Source: UBA10646 sp046296295
Lineage (GTDB): Bacteria; Bacteroidota; Bacteroidia; Chitinophagales; Chitinophagaceae
Direction: 5' to 3'
Assembly: GCA_046296295.1 (NCBI GenBank)
Contig: JBKBLG010000009.1
Coordinates: 1 to 64,000, forward strand
Length of the DNA: 64,000 nucleotides
The notes beneath the pieces are model-generated. The model was not told where the DNA came from. It searched no databases and was given only the letters and a program-made list of their open reading frames with translations. Position 1 is the stretch's first letter, and the number at the start of each line of letters is the position of its first letter. Shown one piece after another: positions 43,146-52,487 of the stretch. The position numbers were made by a program, and so were the translations under genes.

Positions 43146-46100
43146 TTACCTTAAAATGGTTACGTAACCTGCAATTTTATTTCTACCATTTTTTGGATCA
43201 ACAATGTAATAATAGGTTCCCACAGGCAGAACAGTACCTTTGTAAGTACCATTCCATGGTGTTGCATAGCCTCTACTACTGAATACCGATTGGCCGTATC
43301 TATTAAATACTTCTACGGTACAACCCGGGTAACTTTCGAGGTATTTTATAATCCAAGTATCGTTAATACCATCACCATTCGGGCTAAATGCATTGGGTAT
43401 TTCAGGTGCTAAGAGTAGCTTCACAAACATGTTATCGGTAACACTACAATTGCCTTGTCCGGTTACAGTTAGTGTGTAGGTAATATCTCCTTGCGGTGCA
43501 GTTATGGGGCGTAGTATGGTATCGCTATTTAACCAGCGGTTGGGCGTCCAACGAAAACGTAGGTTATTGCCCGAAGCCGTAGCATTAATTAAACTGTTAC
43601 CACCTTCTAAAACATTCAAGTCGGGCCCGGCATTAACAGTAGGATATGCATATACATTTACCGCAAGGTTAGCTGTATCACTAATACAGCCTTGACTGTT
43701 GGTAATAACTTGCCTTACGGTAAATGCACCTACATTATTGAAGGTATAAGTTGGATGTTGATCGGTACTGGAGCCACCATCGCCAAAGAACCAACGCCAA
43801 CTAGTTACCACACTGGTGAGTCCGTTACTGGTATCTGTGAAATTAATTGCATCGCCAACGCATACAAAATTGGTACTAGCCATAAAGCCAGCCCTTGGCT
43901 GCGGGAAAATGTTACTAAATACTTGTGAGCTGCTATCAACACAACCATTGTTACTAGTCACAATCAATCGCACTGTTTTATTGCCTAATGTGGTATAACG
44001 ATGTGTTGGATTAATTTGTACCGAAGGTGTTGGGTTGGCAGCATCGCCAAACGTCCATAAATACTGCAATGTAGCAGCTGTACCATCAGGAATAGTAGTG
44101 CTATTGGTAAAACTAGCATCACCATTAGGCAAGCATACCCCCGCAGGCACTGTAAAGCTAACGCGTGGTAACGGATGCACCGTTAATGTACGCGTGGTTG
44201 CTGTACTAATACAACCGCTATCGGTTACGACGGTTAGGCTTGCATTGTACGTGTTAAAACTAGTGTAGGTATGGTTAAAGGCATTACCATTGGTAAAAGT
44301 ATCGGTTCTACCATCGCCAAAGTTCCATTGCCACTGAACAATATTACCTACGAGTGCCCTACTGGTATCTAAGAATCGAATGGCATTGTTTTCACATAAT
44401 GGTGTGCTAGTACCCCACGCAGCAATAGGCCTTGGCCAAACTGTAAGGTTACGTGTTACAGAATCGCGACAGCCACTATTACTTATCACCAAATATTGAA
44501 TTGGAAATGTTCCACTCGCAGTTGGGGTAAATACACCGGCTGGAGTAACCCCACTTCCTGAAAAAACAAATGTTCCGGGAAGATTCGCACTATCACTAGC
44601 TTGCGTAATGGCACGATTAGGAGCACTTAAACAAATCCCCGGCATAGTATTGAATACCACTCTTGGAGCGGGCAGCAAAGTAATAGTTGTATCTTTTATA
44701 TCAACACAACTACCCCCACTGTAGGCGAGTAAGCGTATGGTATAATTTCTTGGAGTTTGTGTATGAAAAACAGGATAAGCATGGCTGTACGTTCCATTCG
44801 GTGGCGGTGTATCATCGGTTTGTACAACCGTAGGTGCATTTACCAAATCCCAAATAATGTCTACTTTAGTTACCACACCAAAATCAACTGTGCTGGTATT
44901 ACGAATCACTACCCTTTCGTTACTACATAAACGGGCTGCATCTAACACGCTAAAGTTAGCTTCCGGACGAGCACCATTTACTGTAAAGTTTTGTACCAAA
45001 GTATCGGCACAACCGGTAGCATTGGCAGTGGTAATAAGTTGTACCGTATACTGCCTTGCTTGCGAATAACGATGACTTGGGTTTTGTACAATGCTTGTAT
45101 CGGGGTTGGTAGGCGTTGCATTAGGGTCGCCGAAAGTCCAATGATAACGCAAACCACCGCTGCCTGCAAAACGAGTACTATCTGAAAATGCTGCAAAAGC
45201 ATCGTTCAAACACACTTCGGGCAAGCCAAAGTTGGTACGAGGTGTTGGGTGTACCAACGTTTGTTGCTCTAAGGTATCGCTTTGGCAACCTTTAGAACTA
45301 CGAACAGTAAGCCTAATAGATTTTAAACCGGCAGTATCGTACACATGTACAAATGAATTAGCATTGGTGAATGTATAGTTGGTTCCATCAGACATTTGCC
45401 AGTACCATTGTACCAGTGTGCCAGCCCCTAATGCCGAAGAAGTATCTGTAAATTGTATGCCTTGGCGTTCGCAAAGTGGTTGCGACGTGCTAAAGCCAGT
45501 ACGAGGTAGCGGATGAACAATATGGGTTCGAACGGCAGTGTCGCTAATACAGCCTTGGTTGGTAATAACCACCAACCGTACTGAAAATGTATCTACAAAC
45601 AAAAATTGATGTTGAGGATTTTGAATTGTATCTGTGCTACCATCCCCATAAATCCATCGCCAACGGGTAACGGTGCTACCCAAGCCATTACTGGTATCAA
45701 CAAAAGCAACAGAATCGCGTTGGCAGCTTTCCGCATTTACTGTAAAGCCAGCCCTCGGCTGCGGGAATACGCTATTCAACACTTGTACAGAATCATCTAC
45801 ACAGCCAAAAGCACTTATTGCTGTTAACCTTACGGTAAATGGCCCAAGCACACTATAATTATGTGTCGGATTAGCAACAGAATCAGTTCCGCCATCGCCA
45901 AATTGCCAACGATAACGCATATTTCCTGCCAGCGTAGTATCGGCAATAGTCGTTTGGTTCACAAAAGCAGCACTACCAACCGGCAAACAAACAATTGGCA
46001 ACGAAAATGAAGCAACCGGGTTGCTACGTACTCTTATAGTACGCGTAAATGCATTACTGAAACAACCGCTATTAGATTCAGTAATAAGCCTGATGGTGTA

Positions 46101-48302
46101 AGTACCTGTATCGGAATAATTGATAGTTATAGGCCCCGCAGAGGTTAATGTGTCTCTCCTCCCGTTACCATAATCCCAAAACCAACGAACAATAGTGCCA
46201 CCAACAACACTACTACTATCGGTTAGTGTGATGGCTTTGTTAACACAAAGTGTATCAGTAACACCGAAATTAGCTATCGGAACATTAGAAATTGTAATAT
46301 TTTGGGTAGAATCGGAAACACAACCAACATCGGTTACAATTCTCAAATTAATAGGATAAGTACCTGCAACAGCATAAAGTTTATTAGGACGAGCAATACT
46401 ATCAATCGTACCATCACCAAAGCTCCAACGATAATTAATAACGGTTCTCCCATTGGTGTTAGAACGGTCTTGCAGGCGAACTGTATCGTTCAAGCAACCG
46501 CTATGCACCCAATCAAAATTAACAGCAGGCTTATCGAACACTTGCACTTGGTAGGTGATTTCTTGCAAGCCAGAGCAACCATCGGAAGTAGGGTTGTTCG
46601 CAATCACTTTAATAGGAAAGGTACCAACAGCCGTAAAACTGTAGTTAGCAGGTAAGCGATACTGGTACAAAGTGCGGCCATCTACCACAAAAGTGCTGTC
46701 GGCAATCGGATTGTTAATAATAACATTACCGTTGGGCGATTGGTTCGGATTATTGCTAAAGTCCCACTGCAAGCTCGTAGGTTGGTAAGGCAATGTAATG
46801 GCCAACCGAAACGGTGTGTTTTTACAGGTTGCCGGAAAGTTGACCGTAGCAAAATTGTTTTGAAGAGTAATAAACTGGTACAAGTCTTTCACATTCGTAC
46901 CAGCATTATAGCCATAACTTTCTACATTACCATAACCATAAGCAATCGCTGAAAATGCACTATCGGCTCGTAGGGTTTGAACAGGATTGGTGGCTGAAAG
47001 AGTACTTACATTCTCTTGTAGATAACTATACTCTGTACCCGGAATTTGAATAAAGTTACCGGAAGGTGGTGCATTGTTAATTCTAAAGCTCGGAGCGGCA
47101 TTTGTTTTAATGATGATGTTTAAGAAACAACTTGTAACTGCACTTTGCCCCTGTGGCACAAAATTTTGGTGTGCAGAAAACACTGTAATATTATTTATGG
47201 TTTGCTCCACAGGGTTTAACACAATCATTTCCGGGTCGGCATGGCAAGTTGTAGGTACATTACCACCAGTGCCACAACCTGTTTTACAAGTTTGGCTGGT
47301 GATATATTGTACCACCGATACCGGATTGTTAGCTTCAATAGACAGTGGTTGGTTGGTGGCAATTTCATAAAAACCGCCTGCCGTGGCAATGGTATTATTG
47401 GTTGTAACCCCCCCTTGCGTAATACTAACTACGGTATTAGCTTGCTTGGCAAATACCCTTATAATATCGCTGTTACGATTAATCATTGGAGCAGTCAGGT
47501 ACCTACGCCCCCATGCACTTGTTGGAAAAATCTGCTGATACAAGTTATCGCCACCGCTGGCACTACCTCCACAATCAAAAGCACTCCAAGTAGTTGCGGA
47601 GAATACTGCAATGGGCTTACACCCCGTTCCGCCGCTTGCGATTGAACGTACAATAGTACCAGAAATATCTTGCCTATCTTGAAACTGAAGTTGATACACA
47701 TCGCCGGGGTTGGCTAACGTTACCGTAAATGGAACGCCGGGTTGGCGGTTTAAATTTCTACTCACTACCGAAGGCGTAATCTCAACGGTTGTGTTAGGTT
47801 CCGATGCCATAATAGCGATTTCACCAACGGAAAGACTACTGCCATTGCTAGTAGATTGCTTCCCTGGCACAATGTATTCTCTCCCCCAAACGTTTACAGG
47901 TAGCACTAATGTAGCCCCAGAACGAGCACTTCTGATGATGTGTGCATACACCGCAACCGGAACATCGCTGGTTACTTTAATGCCAGCCGCCGTTGTTACA
48001 CCATCGTTTTGATTGAGGTGTACTGCTGTATTTGGAGCATCGCCTGCTGCATTCGGTCCAATAAACTTCCTTACTACATTGTTGGCTTGTACCGTAAAAG
48101 GAACAGTTTGCGTACCTACCAAAATAGTACCTGTAGCATTTACATCACTAGTTATGTAGATACCCATTGCCGATTGTGTACCATCGATATGGGTAGGGTA
48201 AGCAATCCAAAACTCTCTTCCCTTGTTCGAAAAATCTTGTGCCTTTGCTTGCAGTACAACAAGGCTGCAAACAACCACCGTTAGTTTTGTAAATAGTCTC
48301 AT
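43146..48302 (-). CDS. Giant PKD-repeat surface protein with T9SS type B sorting domain
   Basis: Secreted adhesin of about 1718 residues. From the start at 48302 there is a proper signal peptide (FTKLTVVVCSLVVLQAKA). Next comes an IgGFc-binding-type N-terminal domain (GREFWIAYPTHIDG, VNVWGREYIVPG) over about 25-420. About ten PKD domains follow, each with a W.FGDG-like core (for example YRWSFGDG, WRWIYGDG, WRWFFGDG). The C-terminus is the CHU_C gliding/T9SS type B domain (NAFSPNGDGINDTW, VFNRYGQ). It would be exported by T9SS and held or moved on the cell surface with the PorP/SprF protein downstream. Repeat copies at 43655 (LAVNV), 43713 (FTVRQ) and 45828 (FTVRL) lie in the gene. Confidence 0.93.
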   Translation of the reverse strand: MRLFTKLTVVVCSLVVLQAKAQDFSNKGREFWIAYPTHIDGTQSAMGIYITSDVNATGTILVGTQTVPFTVQANNVVRKFIGPNAAGDAPNTAVHLNQNDGVTTAAGIKVTSDVPVAVYAHIIRSARSGATLVLPVNVWGREYIVPGKQSTSNGSSLSVGEIAIMASEPNTTVEITPSVVSRNLNRQPGVPFTVTLANPGDVYQLQFQDRQDISGTIVRSIASGGTGCKPIAVFSATTWSAFDCGGSASGGDNLYQQIFPTSAWGRRYLTAPMINRNSDIIRVFAKQANTVVSITQGGVTTNNTIATAGGFYEIATNQPLSIEANNPVSVVQYITSQTCKTGCGTGGNVPTTCHADPEMIVLNPVEQTINNITVFSAHQNFVPQGQSAVTSCFLNIIIKTNAAPSFRINNAPPSGNFIQIPGTEYSYLQENVSTLSATNPVQTLRADSAFSAIAYGYGNVESYGYNAGTNVKDLYQFITLQNNFATVNFPATCKNTPFRLAITLPYQPTSLQWDFSNNPNQSPNGNVIINNPIADSTFVVDGRTLYQYRLPANYSFTAVGTFPIKVIANNPTSDGCSGLQEITYQVQVFDKPAVNFDWVHSGCLNDTVRLQDRSNTNGRTVINYRWSFGDGTIDSIARPNKLYAVAGTYPINLRIVTDVGCVSDSTQNITISNVPIANFGVTDTLCVNKAITLTDSSSVVGGTIVRWFWDYGNGRRDTLTSAGPITINYSDTGTYTIRLITESNSGCFSNAFTRTIRVRSNPVASFSLPIVCLPVGSAAFVNQTTIADTTLAGNMRYRWQFGDGGTDSVANPTHNYSVLGPFTVRLTAISAFGCVDDSVQVLNSVFPQPRAGFTVNAESCQRDSVAFVDTSNGLGSTVTRWRWIYGDGSTDTIQNPQHQFLFVDTFSVRLVVITNQGCISDTAVRTHIVHPLPRTGFSTSQPLCERQGIQFTDTSSALGAGTLVQWYWQMSDGTNYTFTNANSFVHVYDTAGLKSIRLTVRSSKGCQSDTLEQQTLVHPTPRTNFGLPEVCLNDAFAAFSDSTRFAGSGGLRYHWTFGDPNATPTNPDTSIVQNPSHRYSQARQYTVQLITTANATGCADTLVQNFTVNGARPEANFSVLDAARLCSNERVVIRNTSTVDFGVVTKVDIIWDLVNAPTVVQTDDTPPPNGTYSHAYPVFHTQTPRNYTIRLLAYSGGSCVDIKDTTITLLPAPRVVFNTMPGICLSAPNRAITQASDSANLPGTFVFSGSGVTPAGVFTPTASGTFPIQYLVISNSGCRDSVTRNLTVWPRPIAAWGTSTPLCENNAIRFLDTSRALVGNIVQWQWNFGDGRTDTFTNGNAFNHTYTSFNTYNASLTVVTDSGCISTATTRTLTVHPLPRVSFTVPAGVCLPNGDASFTNSTTIPDGTAATLQYLWTFGDAANPTPSVQINPTHRYTTLGNKTVRLIVTSNNGCVDSSSQVFSNIFPQPRAGFMASTNFVCVGDAINFTDTSNGLTSVVTSWRWFFGDGGSSTDQHPTYTFNNVGAFTVRQVITNSQGCISDTANLAVNVYAYPTVNAGPDLNVLEGGNSLINATASGNNLRFRWTPNRWLNSDTILRPITAPQGDITYTLTVTGQGNCSVTDNMFVKLLLAPEIPNAFSPNGDGINDTWIIKYLESYPGCTVEVFNRYGQSVFSSRGYATPWNGTYKGTVLPVGTYYYIVDPKNGRNKIAGYVTILR
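43713..43726 (+). repeat. Iterated 14-mer, perfect copy in a PKD domain
   Basis: Opposite to the gene, read as FTVRQ; a one-change inverted copy lies 45 bases away at 43655-43668. Confidence 0.9.
45828..45841 (+). repeat. Iterated 14-mer, perfect copy in a second PKD domain
   Basis: Opposite to the gene, read as FTVRL. Confidence 0.9.
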
Positions 48303-48369
48303 GAAGTAATCTCTATGGGGCTCGCTAAAATACTGGTGTACGACCAACAATCACATGTGTTTGTTTAAT

Positions 48370-49020
48370 CTATTGTTCATTTTCGGTAAAAGAGGCCTCT
48401 TTTAATAGTTGAGCAGCCTGTGGTCCCACATTCATGAAAAAATCTATAATACTCAAGCCCGGTAAGAACCCAAATCGATCTTGAAACACTTGCGTGTAAA
48501 TGACCTGCCCCCCCCCCATTGGATTTTGAAGATAATTTTTAGGTAGAAGCTTATTACGACACCATTCGGAATGAGAGAAAGTTACTTCATTAGGCACTTC
48601 ATCTAAAACTGTCAATTTGTCGTTAATTTTTAAATGCTTTGCTGCCCATTGCCAGGTAGCAAAACAAAAATCGAAAAGAAAAGTATTTTTTTCCTTTAAT
48701 AAAATTTCAATATCGAAAGCGTAGTATTCCCAAAATGGGGCTTTACGATAACTCGATTCAATTGCCTTCCAATGCAATGATTGCCATCTTTCATCATAAC
48801 TAATTTTTACATCTCTAATGGTTCCTCGCTGAAATCTTCCATTTTGAAGTGGAACTGATAAACCTATAACACCATTGGCACCTGCAATCAAGTATCGATT
48901 ACGAAAACTCATTTTTTCGTAGGTTTCATATTGCAATAAAAAAATATTCTTAACACTAATAGCAATTTTAAAAGTATCTAACGGTGCAAATAATTGATTT
49001 TCAATGTATATTGAATTCAT
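48370..49020 (-). CDS. WbqC-family protein with a G10 tract
   Basis: A 216-residue protein of the WbqC-like family, found in O-antigen/polysaccharide and lipid loci; biochemical role unproven. Family features are WQSLHWKAIESSYRKAPFWEYY near 80-101 and the C-terminal LSIIDFFMNVGPQA. The coding strand has ten G in a row (plus-strand C10, 48508-48517) read as MGGG at about residues 168-171. Loss or gain of one G would shift the frame and remove the C-terminus, so expression may be phase variable. The gene body and its upstream DNA are more AT-rich than their neighbours. It lies 67 bases upstream of the PKD adhesin gene in the same direction. Confidence 0.85.
   Translation of the reverse strand: MNSIYIENQLFAPLDTFKIAISVKNIFLLQYETYEKMSFRNRYLIAGANGVIGLSVPLQNGRFQRGTIRDVKISYDERWQSLHWKAIESSYRKAPFWEYYAFDIEILLKEKNTFLFDFCFATWQWAAKHLKINDKLTVLDEVPNEVTFSHSEWCRNKLLPKNYLQNPMGGGQVIYTQVFQDRFGFLPGLSIIDFFMNVGPQAAQLLKEASFTENEQ
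48508..48517 (-). repeat. Homopolymer G10 tract (C10 on the plus strand)
   Basis: Ten identical bases inside a coding frame in an otherwise moderate-to-low GC region, a typical slipped-strand site. The frame as written is intact. Confidence 0.9.
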
Positions 49021-49263
49021 AAATTATTTTTTTAGGTGTGTTTTAATTTGGTTTGAAACAATGAAAAAAATCTCATTGTATTTTATTTTTTTAATTTTAT
49101 TTAATTTTAAATAAAATTATTATTCAGTTGATTTAGTCAATTTTTGATTATTTGGTCATAAACTAAAATTTATAGTTAAAAAAATTCAGCTATAGAATTA
49201 TTGTTATTCTAAGTTTTTTAGCAGCAGATGGCATAAAGATACATTAGAAATACGGGCATTTCT

Positions 49264-49743
49264 ATGAAAAAAAGTATCTTAGTATCAAAAACTGTTATGA
49301 GGTCTATAATCGCCTTATTTTGCCTTGCTACCCTATCCTTTGGTTGTAAAAAACCACAAGGTTTTGAATATCGATCTATAAAAAATTTTCAAGTAGAAAA
49401 AATAGGCTTAACTAAAACACAGCTTGCTATGGAGCTTATTTATTTTAATCCGAATAATTTTGGAGTAGATTTAAAACATGTTGATTGTGATATATATATC
49501 AACAAAAGCTATCTTGGAAAGTATGTATTAGATACTACCATGCATATTGACAAAAGGTCAGAGTTTTCTCTACCAAGTCGGATTCAGGTTGATATGAAGA
49601 ACGTTTTTAAAAACACGCTTAACGTTTTAACCAGCCAAGAAGTGCAAGTAGATGTTACCGGAAATACCCGTGTTGGTAAGGCTGGCTTTTTTGTTACCGT
49701 ACCTTTCACCTACAGTGGCAAGCATAAATTTTCACTATTTTAA
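49264..49743 (+). CDS. LEA14/WHy-domain lipoprotein
   Basis: A 159-residue lipoprotein: signal with IIALFCLATLSFGC as lipobox (Cys near 28), then a single late-embryogenesis-abundant type-2 (WHy) beta-sandwich with the FNPNNFGVDLKHVDCDIYIN pattern. Such domains are found in envelope proteins of Bacteroidota; function unknown. The 243 bases upstream, shared with the divergent WbqC-like gene, are very AT-rich and must carry both promoters, though no clean box was found. Confidence 0.82.
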   Translation: MKKSILVSKTVMRSIIALFCLATLSFGCKKPQGFEYRSIKNFQVEKIGLTKTQLAMELIYFNPNNFGVDLKHVDCDIYINKSYLGKYVLDTTMHIDKRSEFSLPSRIQVDMKNVFKNTLNVLTSQEVQVDVTGNTRVGKAGFFVTVPFTYSGKHKFSLF

Positions 49744-49836
49744 ATTGTAATAGCAACACTGTTGTATACCAGCAAGTAACAAAAGGCTTAATAGCAGTAT
49801 TTGAGTGTTATTGTATTTATTGTATTGCTGTGTATT

Positions 49837-49850
49837 CATTTACCGTAAGG
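49837..49850 (-). repeat. Iterated 14-mer, perfect intergenic copy next to a terminator
   Basis: Lies 10 bases from the hairpin at 49861, between the convergent LEA14-like and membrane-protein genes. Confidence 0.9.
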
Positions 49851-49860
49851 TGGAGCAAAA

Positions 49861-49887
49861 AAATCGCACCCATTCATTGGGTGCGAT
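49861..49887. terminator. Terminator of the 4-helix membrane protein gene
   Basis: Stem AATCGCACCCA (49861-49871) with its complement at 49877-49887, 5-base loop; a T run follows on the minus strand. Confidence 0.85.
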
Positions 49888-49921
49888 TGTGATTATTATA
49901 CTTACTATCCGAAAATTGTAA

Positions 49922-50413
49922 TTAGTGCATACCAGGGAACCAAGGACGGCCAATACCTGCTCTAAAGGGCCATGGCATTACTGCAATGATTACTAGTAGT
50001 GCTAAAATAAAAAACGTGAATGTTTTTTTATGCTTCATTTGATCACTGATACCTTTTTTTCCAAAACCACGCCCGATAGTAATTAAGATAATTGCGATGA
50101 ACATACCTGTAAGGTGTTCTACTGCCCAAAAACGGGCTACACTATCTTTCATGGCAGCACCCATACCACCCAAGTTTTGTATATTTTTTAAACCCCAGGA
50201 GCCTACTACCCACTGAAACATTCCTAGCACTAACATGAAGTGTGCTGTACTCATAAGCCAAGTGTTACGCTTGAGATCGTGTATGTCGTAATATTTTTTT
50301 TGCTGCCAAGCCATTGCATGGCGAAAAATACCATACACCAATAATACTAACAGTAACCAACGTAAGGCGTTGTGCAAGTGCACCGATCCGGTGTACCAAG
50401 AATTCATATCCAT
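49922..50413 (-). CDS. Four-helix integral membrane protein (cytochrome b-like, unproven)
   Basis: A 163-residue protein with four hydrophobic helices at about 16-36, 52-75, 93-115 and 127-147. Histidines near or in the helices (HNALRW, RHAMAW, TAHFMLVLG, VEHLTG) suggest heme binding, and relatives are sometimes named cytochrome b, but I cannot confirm this. It is downstream of ispD with a 55-base gap, so it could be co-transcribed. Confidence 0.6.
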   Translation of the reverse strand: MDMNSWYTGSVHLHNALRWLLLVLLVYGIFRHAMAWQQKKYYDIHDLKRNTWLMSTAHFMLVLGMFQWVVGSWGLKNIQNLGGMGAAMKDSVARFWAVEHLTGMFIAIILITIGRGFGKKGISDQMKHKKTFTFFILALLVIIAVMPWPFRAGIGRPWFPGMH

Positions 50414-50468
50414 AATGCTGGGGATTTTATTATTTCAAAACTAACAGGCTTTCAGATAAGTAGTTTAG

Positions 50469-51158
50469 TTATTCAGAAAAGTTTTCTGTACGTTCTCGTA
50501 AAATGTATTCTGCAATTACTAAATCGAGCGGTCGGGTAATTTTTAAATTAGTGGTTTCGCCCGGAATAAGTTGTACCGTAGCTCCTATTGCTTCAACTAC
50601 ACTTGCTTCGTCGGTAAATGTATCTTTATAAGGTTGTTCGAATGCTTGTTTTATTAATGTTGAGTGGAAGGTTTGTGGTGTTTGAATTAACATTACCTGA
50701 TTTCTGTTCAGCATTTGATTGCTTCCATCGGGTGCTTGTAAGCGAACACTATCAACACTACTAATAGCCGGAATGGCAGTTTGGGTGGTAGCCGCTTGTA
50801 CAAAACACGCTTCAATTAAAGCCGGCGTTATCAAACAACGAACAGCATCGTGTACAGCAACTAAGGCATCATTAGGCACTTTAGATAAGCCGTTTTTAAC
50901 ACTATGGAAGCGGGTTTCGCCACCTGCGACCAGTGTAATAGCAGCGCCAAAATCAGCCTTAATCCACTCCAAAGTATTACTATTCAAATAAGCCTCCGGA
51001 ACCACTACAATAATATTACTTGCCGGAATTACTTGTGTAAATGCTTGTAAGGTGTGCCATAGTAATGGCATTTGCCGTAAGGTTAAAAATTGCTTAGGTG
51101 TAGTGGTACCCATTCTACTACCGTTACCTCCGGCTACAATAACTGCATATCGATTCAT
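50469..51158 (-). CDS. ispD: 2-C-methyl-D-erythritol 4-phosphate cytidylyltransferase
   Basis: Third step of the MEP isoprenoid pathway: MEP plus CTP to CDP-methylerythritol. It has 229 residues. The N-terminal nucleotide-binding loop AGGNGSRMGTTTPKQFL (9-25), the VAVHDAVRCLI element with catalytic Asp/Arg, and TDEASVVE plus GETTNLKITRPLDL near the C-terminus are all conserved. The start is clear. A one-change 14-mer (51069-51082) encodes part of the LTLRQMP stretch. Confidence 0.95.
   Translation of the reverse strand: MNRYAVIVAGGNGSRMGTTTPKQFLTLRQMPLLWHTLQAFTQVIPASNIIVVVPEAYLNSNTLEWIKADFGAAITLVAGGETRFHSVKNGLSKVPNDALVAVHDAVRCLITPALIEACFVQAATTQTAIPAISSVDSVRLQAPDGSNQMLNRNQVMLIQTPQTFHSTLIKQAFEQPYKDTFTDEASVVEAIGATVQLIPGETTNLKITRPLDLVIAEYILRERTENFSE
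51069..51082 (-). repeat. Iterated 14-mer, one-change copy in ispD
   Basis: CATTTGCCGTAAGG on the plus strand; in the gene frame it is read as NLTLRQM. Confidence 0.8.
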
Positions 51159-51175
51159 AGGCTGTAAAAGAAAAG

Positions 51176-51211
51176 AAAAAAGTCGTGCTTTTTTCTTAGC
51201 ACGACTTTTTT
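51176..51211. terminator. Terminator between the cysteine desulfurase gene and ispD
   Basis: Stem of 14 bp (51176-51189 with 51198-51211; core AGTCGTGCT), 8-base loop, T run on both strands. Confidence 0.9.
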
Positions 51212-51225
51212 CATATCATTAAACA

Positions 51226-52362
51226 TTAAATCATACCCTTAAGCTTCTCTACTACGGTGTCTACTTCTGCTTTGGTATTGTGCTTACTGAACGAAAAACG
51301 AACTGTAACCTGATTAGGATTATTGTTGATAGCTCTAATAACATGGCTGCCTGCATCGGCACCACTAGTACAGGCACTACCACCTGAAGCACAAATTTGA
51401 TTGATATCTAAGTTGAACAACAGCATTTCGCTTTTCTCCGTTTTTGGGAAGCTCACACTCAATACCGTGTACAAGCTGCGGCCAAGAGGATCGCCATTAA
51501 AGCTTACACCGGCAATATGCTGTTCTAGCTGCGCCTTCATGTACAGTTTAATATCGTTGATGTAAGCACTATGAGCCTCGTAATGCGTGGTGGCTAATTC
51601 TAAGGCTTTTGCAAAGCCTACAATTCCGTATAAATTCTCTGTGCCGGCACGCATATTACGTTCTTGACTACCGCCGTGCACAAATGGTTTGATTTTTACA
51701 TTTTCATTGATGTACAACATACCAACGCCTTTCGGACCATGAAACTTGTGACCGGCTCCTGTTATAAAATGTACGGGTGTATTACGTAAATCAAAAGGAA
51801 AATGCCCTACTGTTTGCACGGTATCGCTATGGAAAATAGCTTGATGTTGCATACACAATGTACCTACTGCATGTATATCAATCATGTTGCCAATTTCGTT
51901 GTTGGCATGCATGAGTGTTACCAAACATTTGTCTTCACTATCTGCTAATAACTGCTCTAAATGTTCCATATCTATATGACCGTTAGGCAGTATGTTCACA
52001 TAACTTAATGCTGCTTCGCCGGTATGATATAAATGCTCAACGGTATGTAAGGTTGCATGGTGCTCAATGGGTGAAGTAATAATATGCTTACAACCTAAAT
52101 CTCTAACAGCGGCCGTAATAGCAGTGTTACTACTTTCAGTACCTCCACTCGTGAAAAAGATTTCTGCAGGGTGTGCTTTTAAAATTTTCGCAACTAATTT
52201 TCGTGCATTTTCTATGGCCAATCTACTTTCACGACCATAGCTATAAATAGAAGACGGATTACCGAAATATTGCGTTAAATAAGGCATCATAGCCTCTAAT
52301 ACTGCCGAATCTAAGGGTGTGGTGGCAGCATTATCAAAGTATATGCGTGCATCTTGTGTCAT
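51226..52362 (-). CDS. Cysteine desulfurase (IscS/NifS-type)
   Basis: PLP enzyme that frees sulfur from cysteine for Fe-S clusters and thiolation, 378 residues. PLP-binding K206 is in GAGHKFHGPKG and the catalytic persulfide C331 in GGSACTSG. IEHHA, HANNEIG and SDTVQTVG are conserved active-site segments. The loop length around C331 fits class I (IscS/NifS). No iscU or other isc gene is nearby. A TAGTTTTG -7-like box (minus strand, 52367-52374) ends 4 bases before the ATG, so the transcript could be nearly leaderless; no -33 partner is seen. Confidence 0.93.
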   Translation of the reverse strand: MTQDARIYFDNAATTPLDSAVLEAMMPYLTQYFGNPSSIYSYGRESRLAIENARKLVAKILKAHPAEIFFTSGGTESSNTAITAAVRDLGCKHIITSPIEHHATLHTVEHLYHTGEAALSYVNILPNGHIDMEHLEQLLADSEDKCLVTLMHANNEIGNMIDIHAVGTLCMQHQAIFHSDTVQTVGHFPFDLRNTPVHFITGAGHKFHGPKGVGMLYINENVKIKPFVHGGSQERNMRAGTENLYGIVGFAKALELATTHYEAHSAYINDIKLYMKAQLEQHIAGVSFNGDPLGRSLYTVLSVSFPKTEKSEMLLFNLDINQICASGGSACTSGADAGSHVIRAINNNPNQVTVRFSFSKHNTKAEVDTVVEKLKGMI

Positions 52363-52403
52363 TCAACAAAACTAACGCTTAATAGTGTATTAATGCAGTA
52401 GAC

Positions 52404-52416
52404 TTTTACCGTAAGG
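52404..52416 (-). repeat. Iterated 14-mer variant upstream of the cysteine desulfurase gene
   Basis: TTTTACCGTAAGG on the plus strand, intergenic, 42 bases from the start codon and 12 bases from the glmM terminator. Confidence 0.7.
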
Positions 52417-52427
52417 ATACCAATAAC

Positions 52428-52450
52428 AATGCCGGCAATTGGCCGGCATT
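52428..52450. terminator. Terminator of glmM
   Basis: Stem AATGCCGGC (52428-52436) with GCCGGCATT (52442-52450), 5-base loop. A sister-word copy (52463-52475) sits between it and the glmM stop. Confidence 0.75.
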
Positions 52451-52487
52451 ATTGGTTATTACACTTACGTAAATGGATACGCAATTA

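Noticed and set aside
43504..48284. Many plus-strand frames opposite the giant PKD gene
   Set aside because: Antisense shadows of a continuous 1700-residue protein with clear domains.
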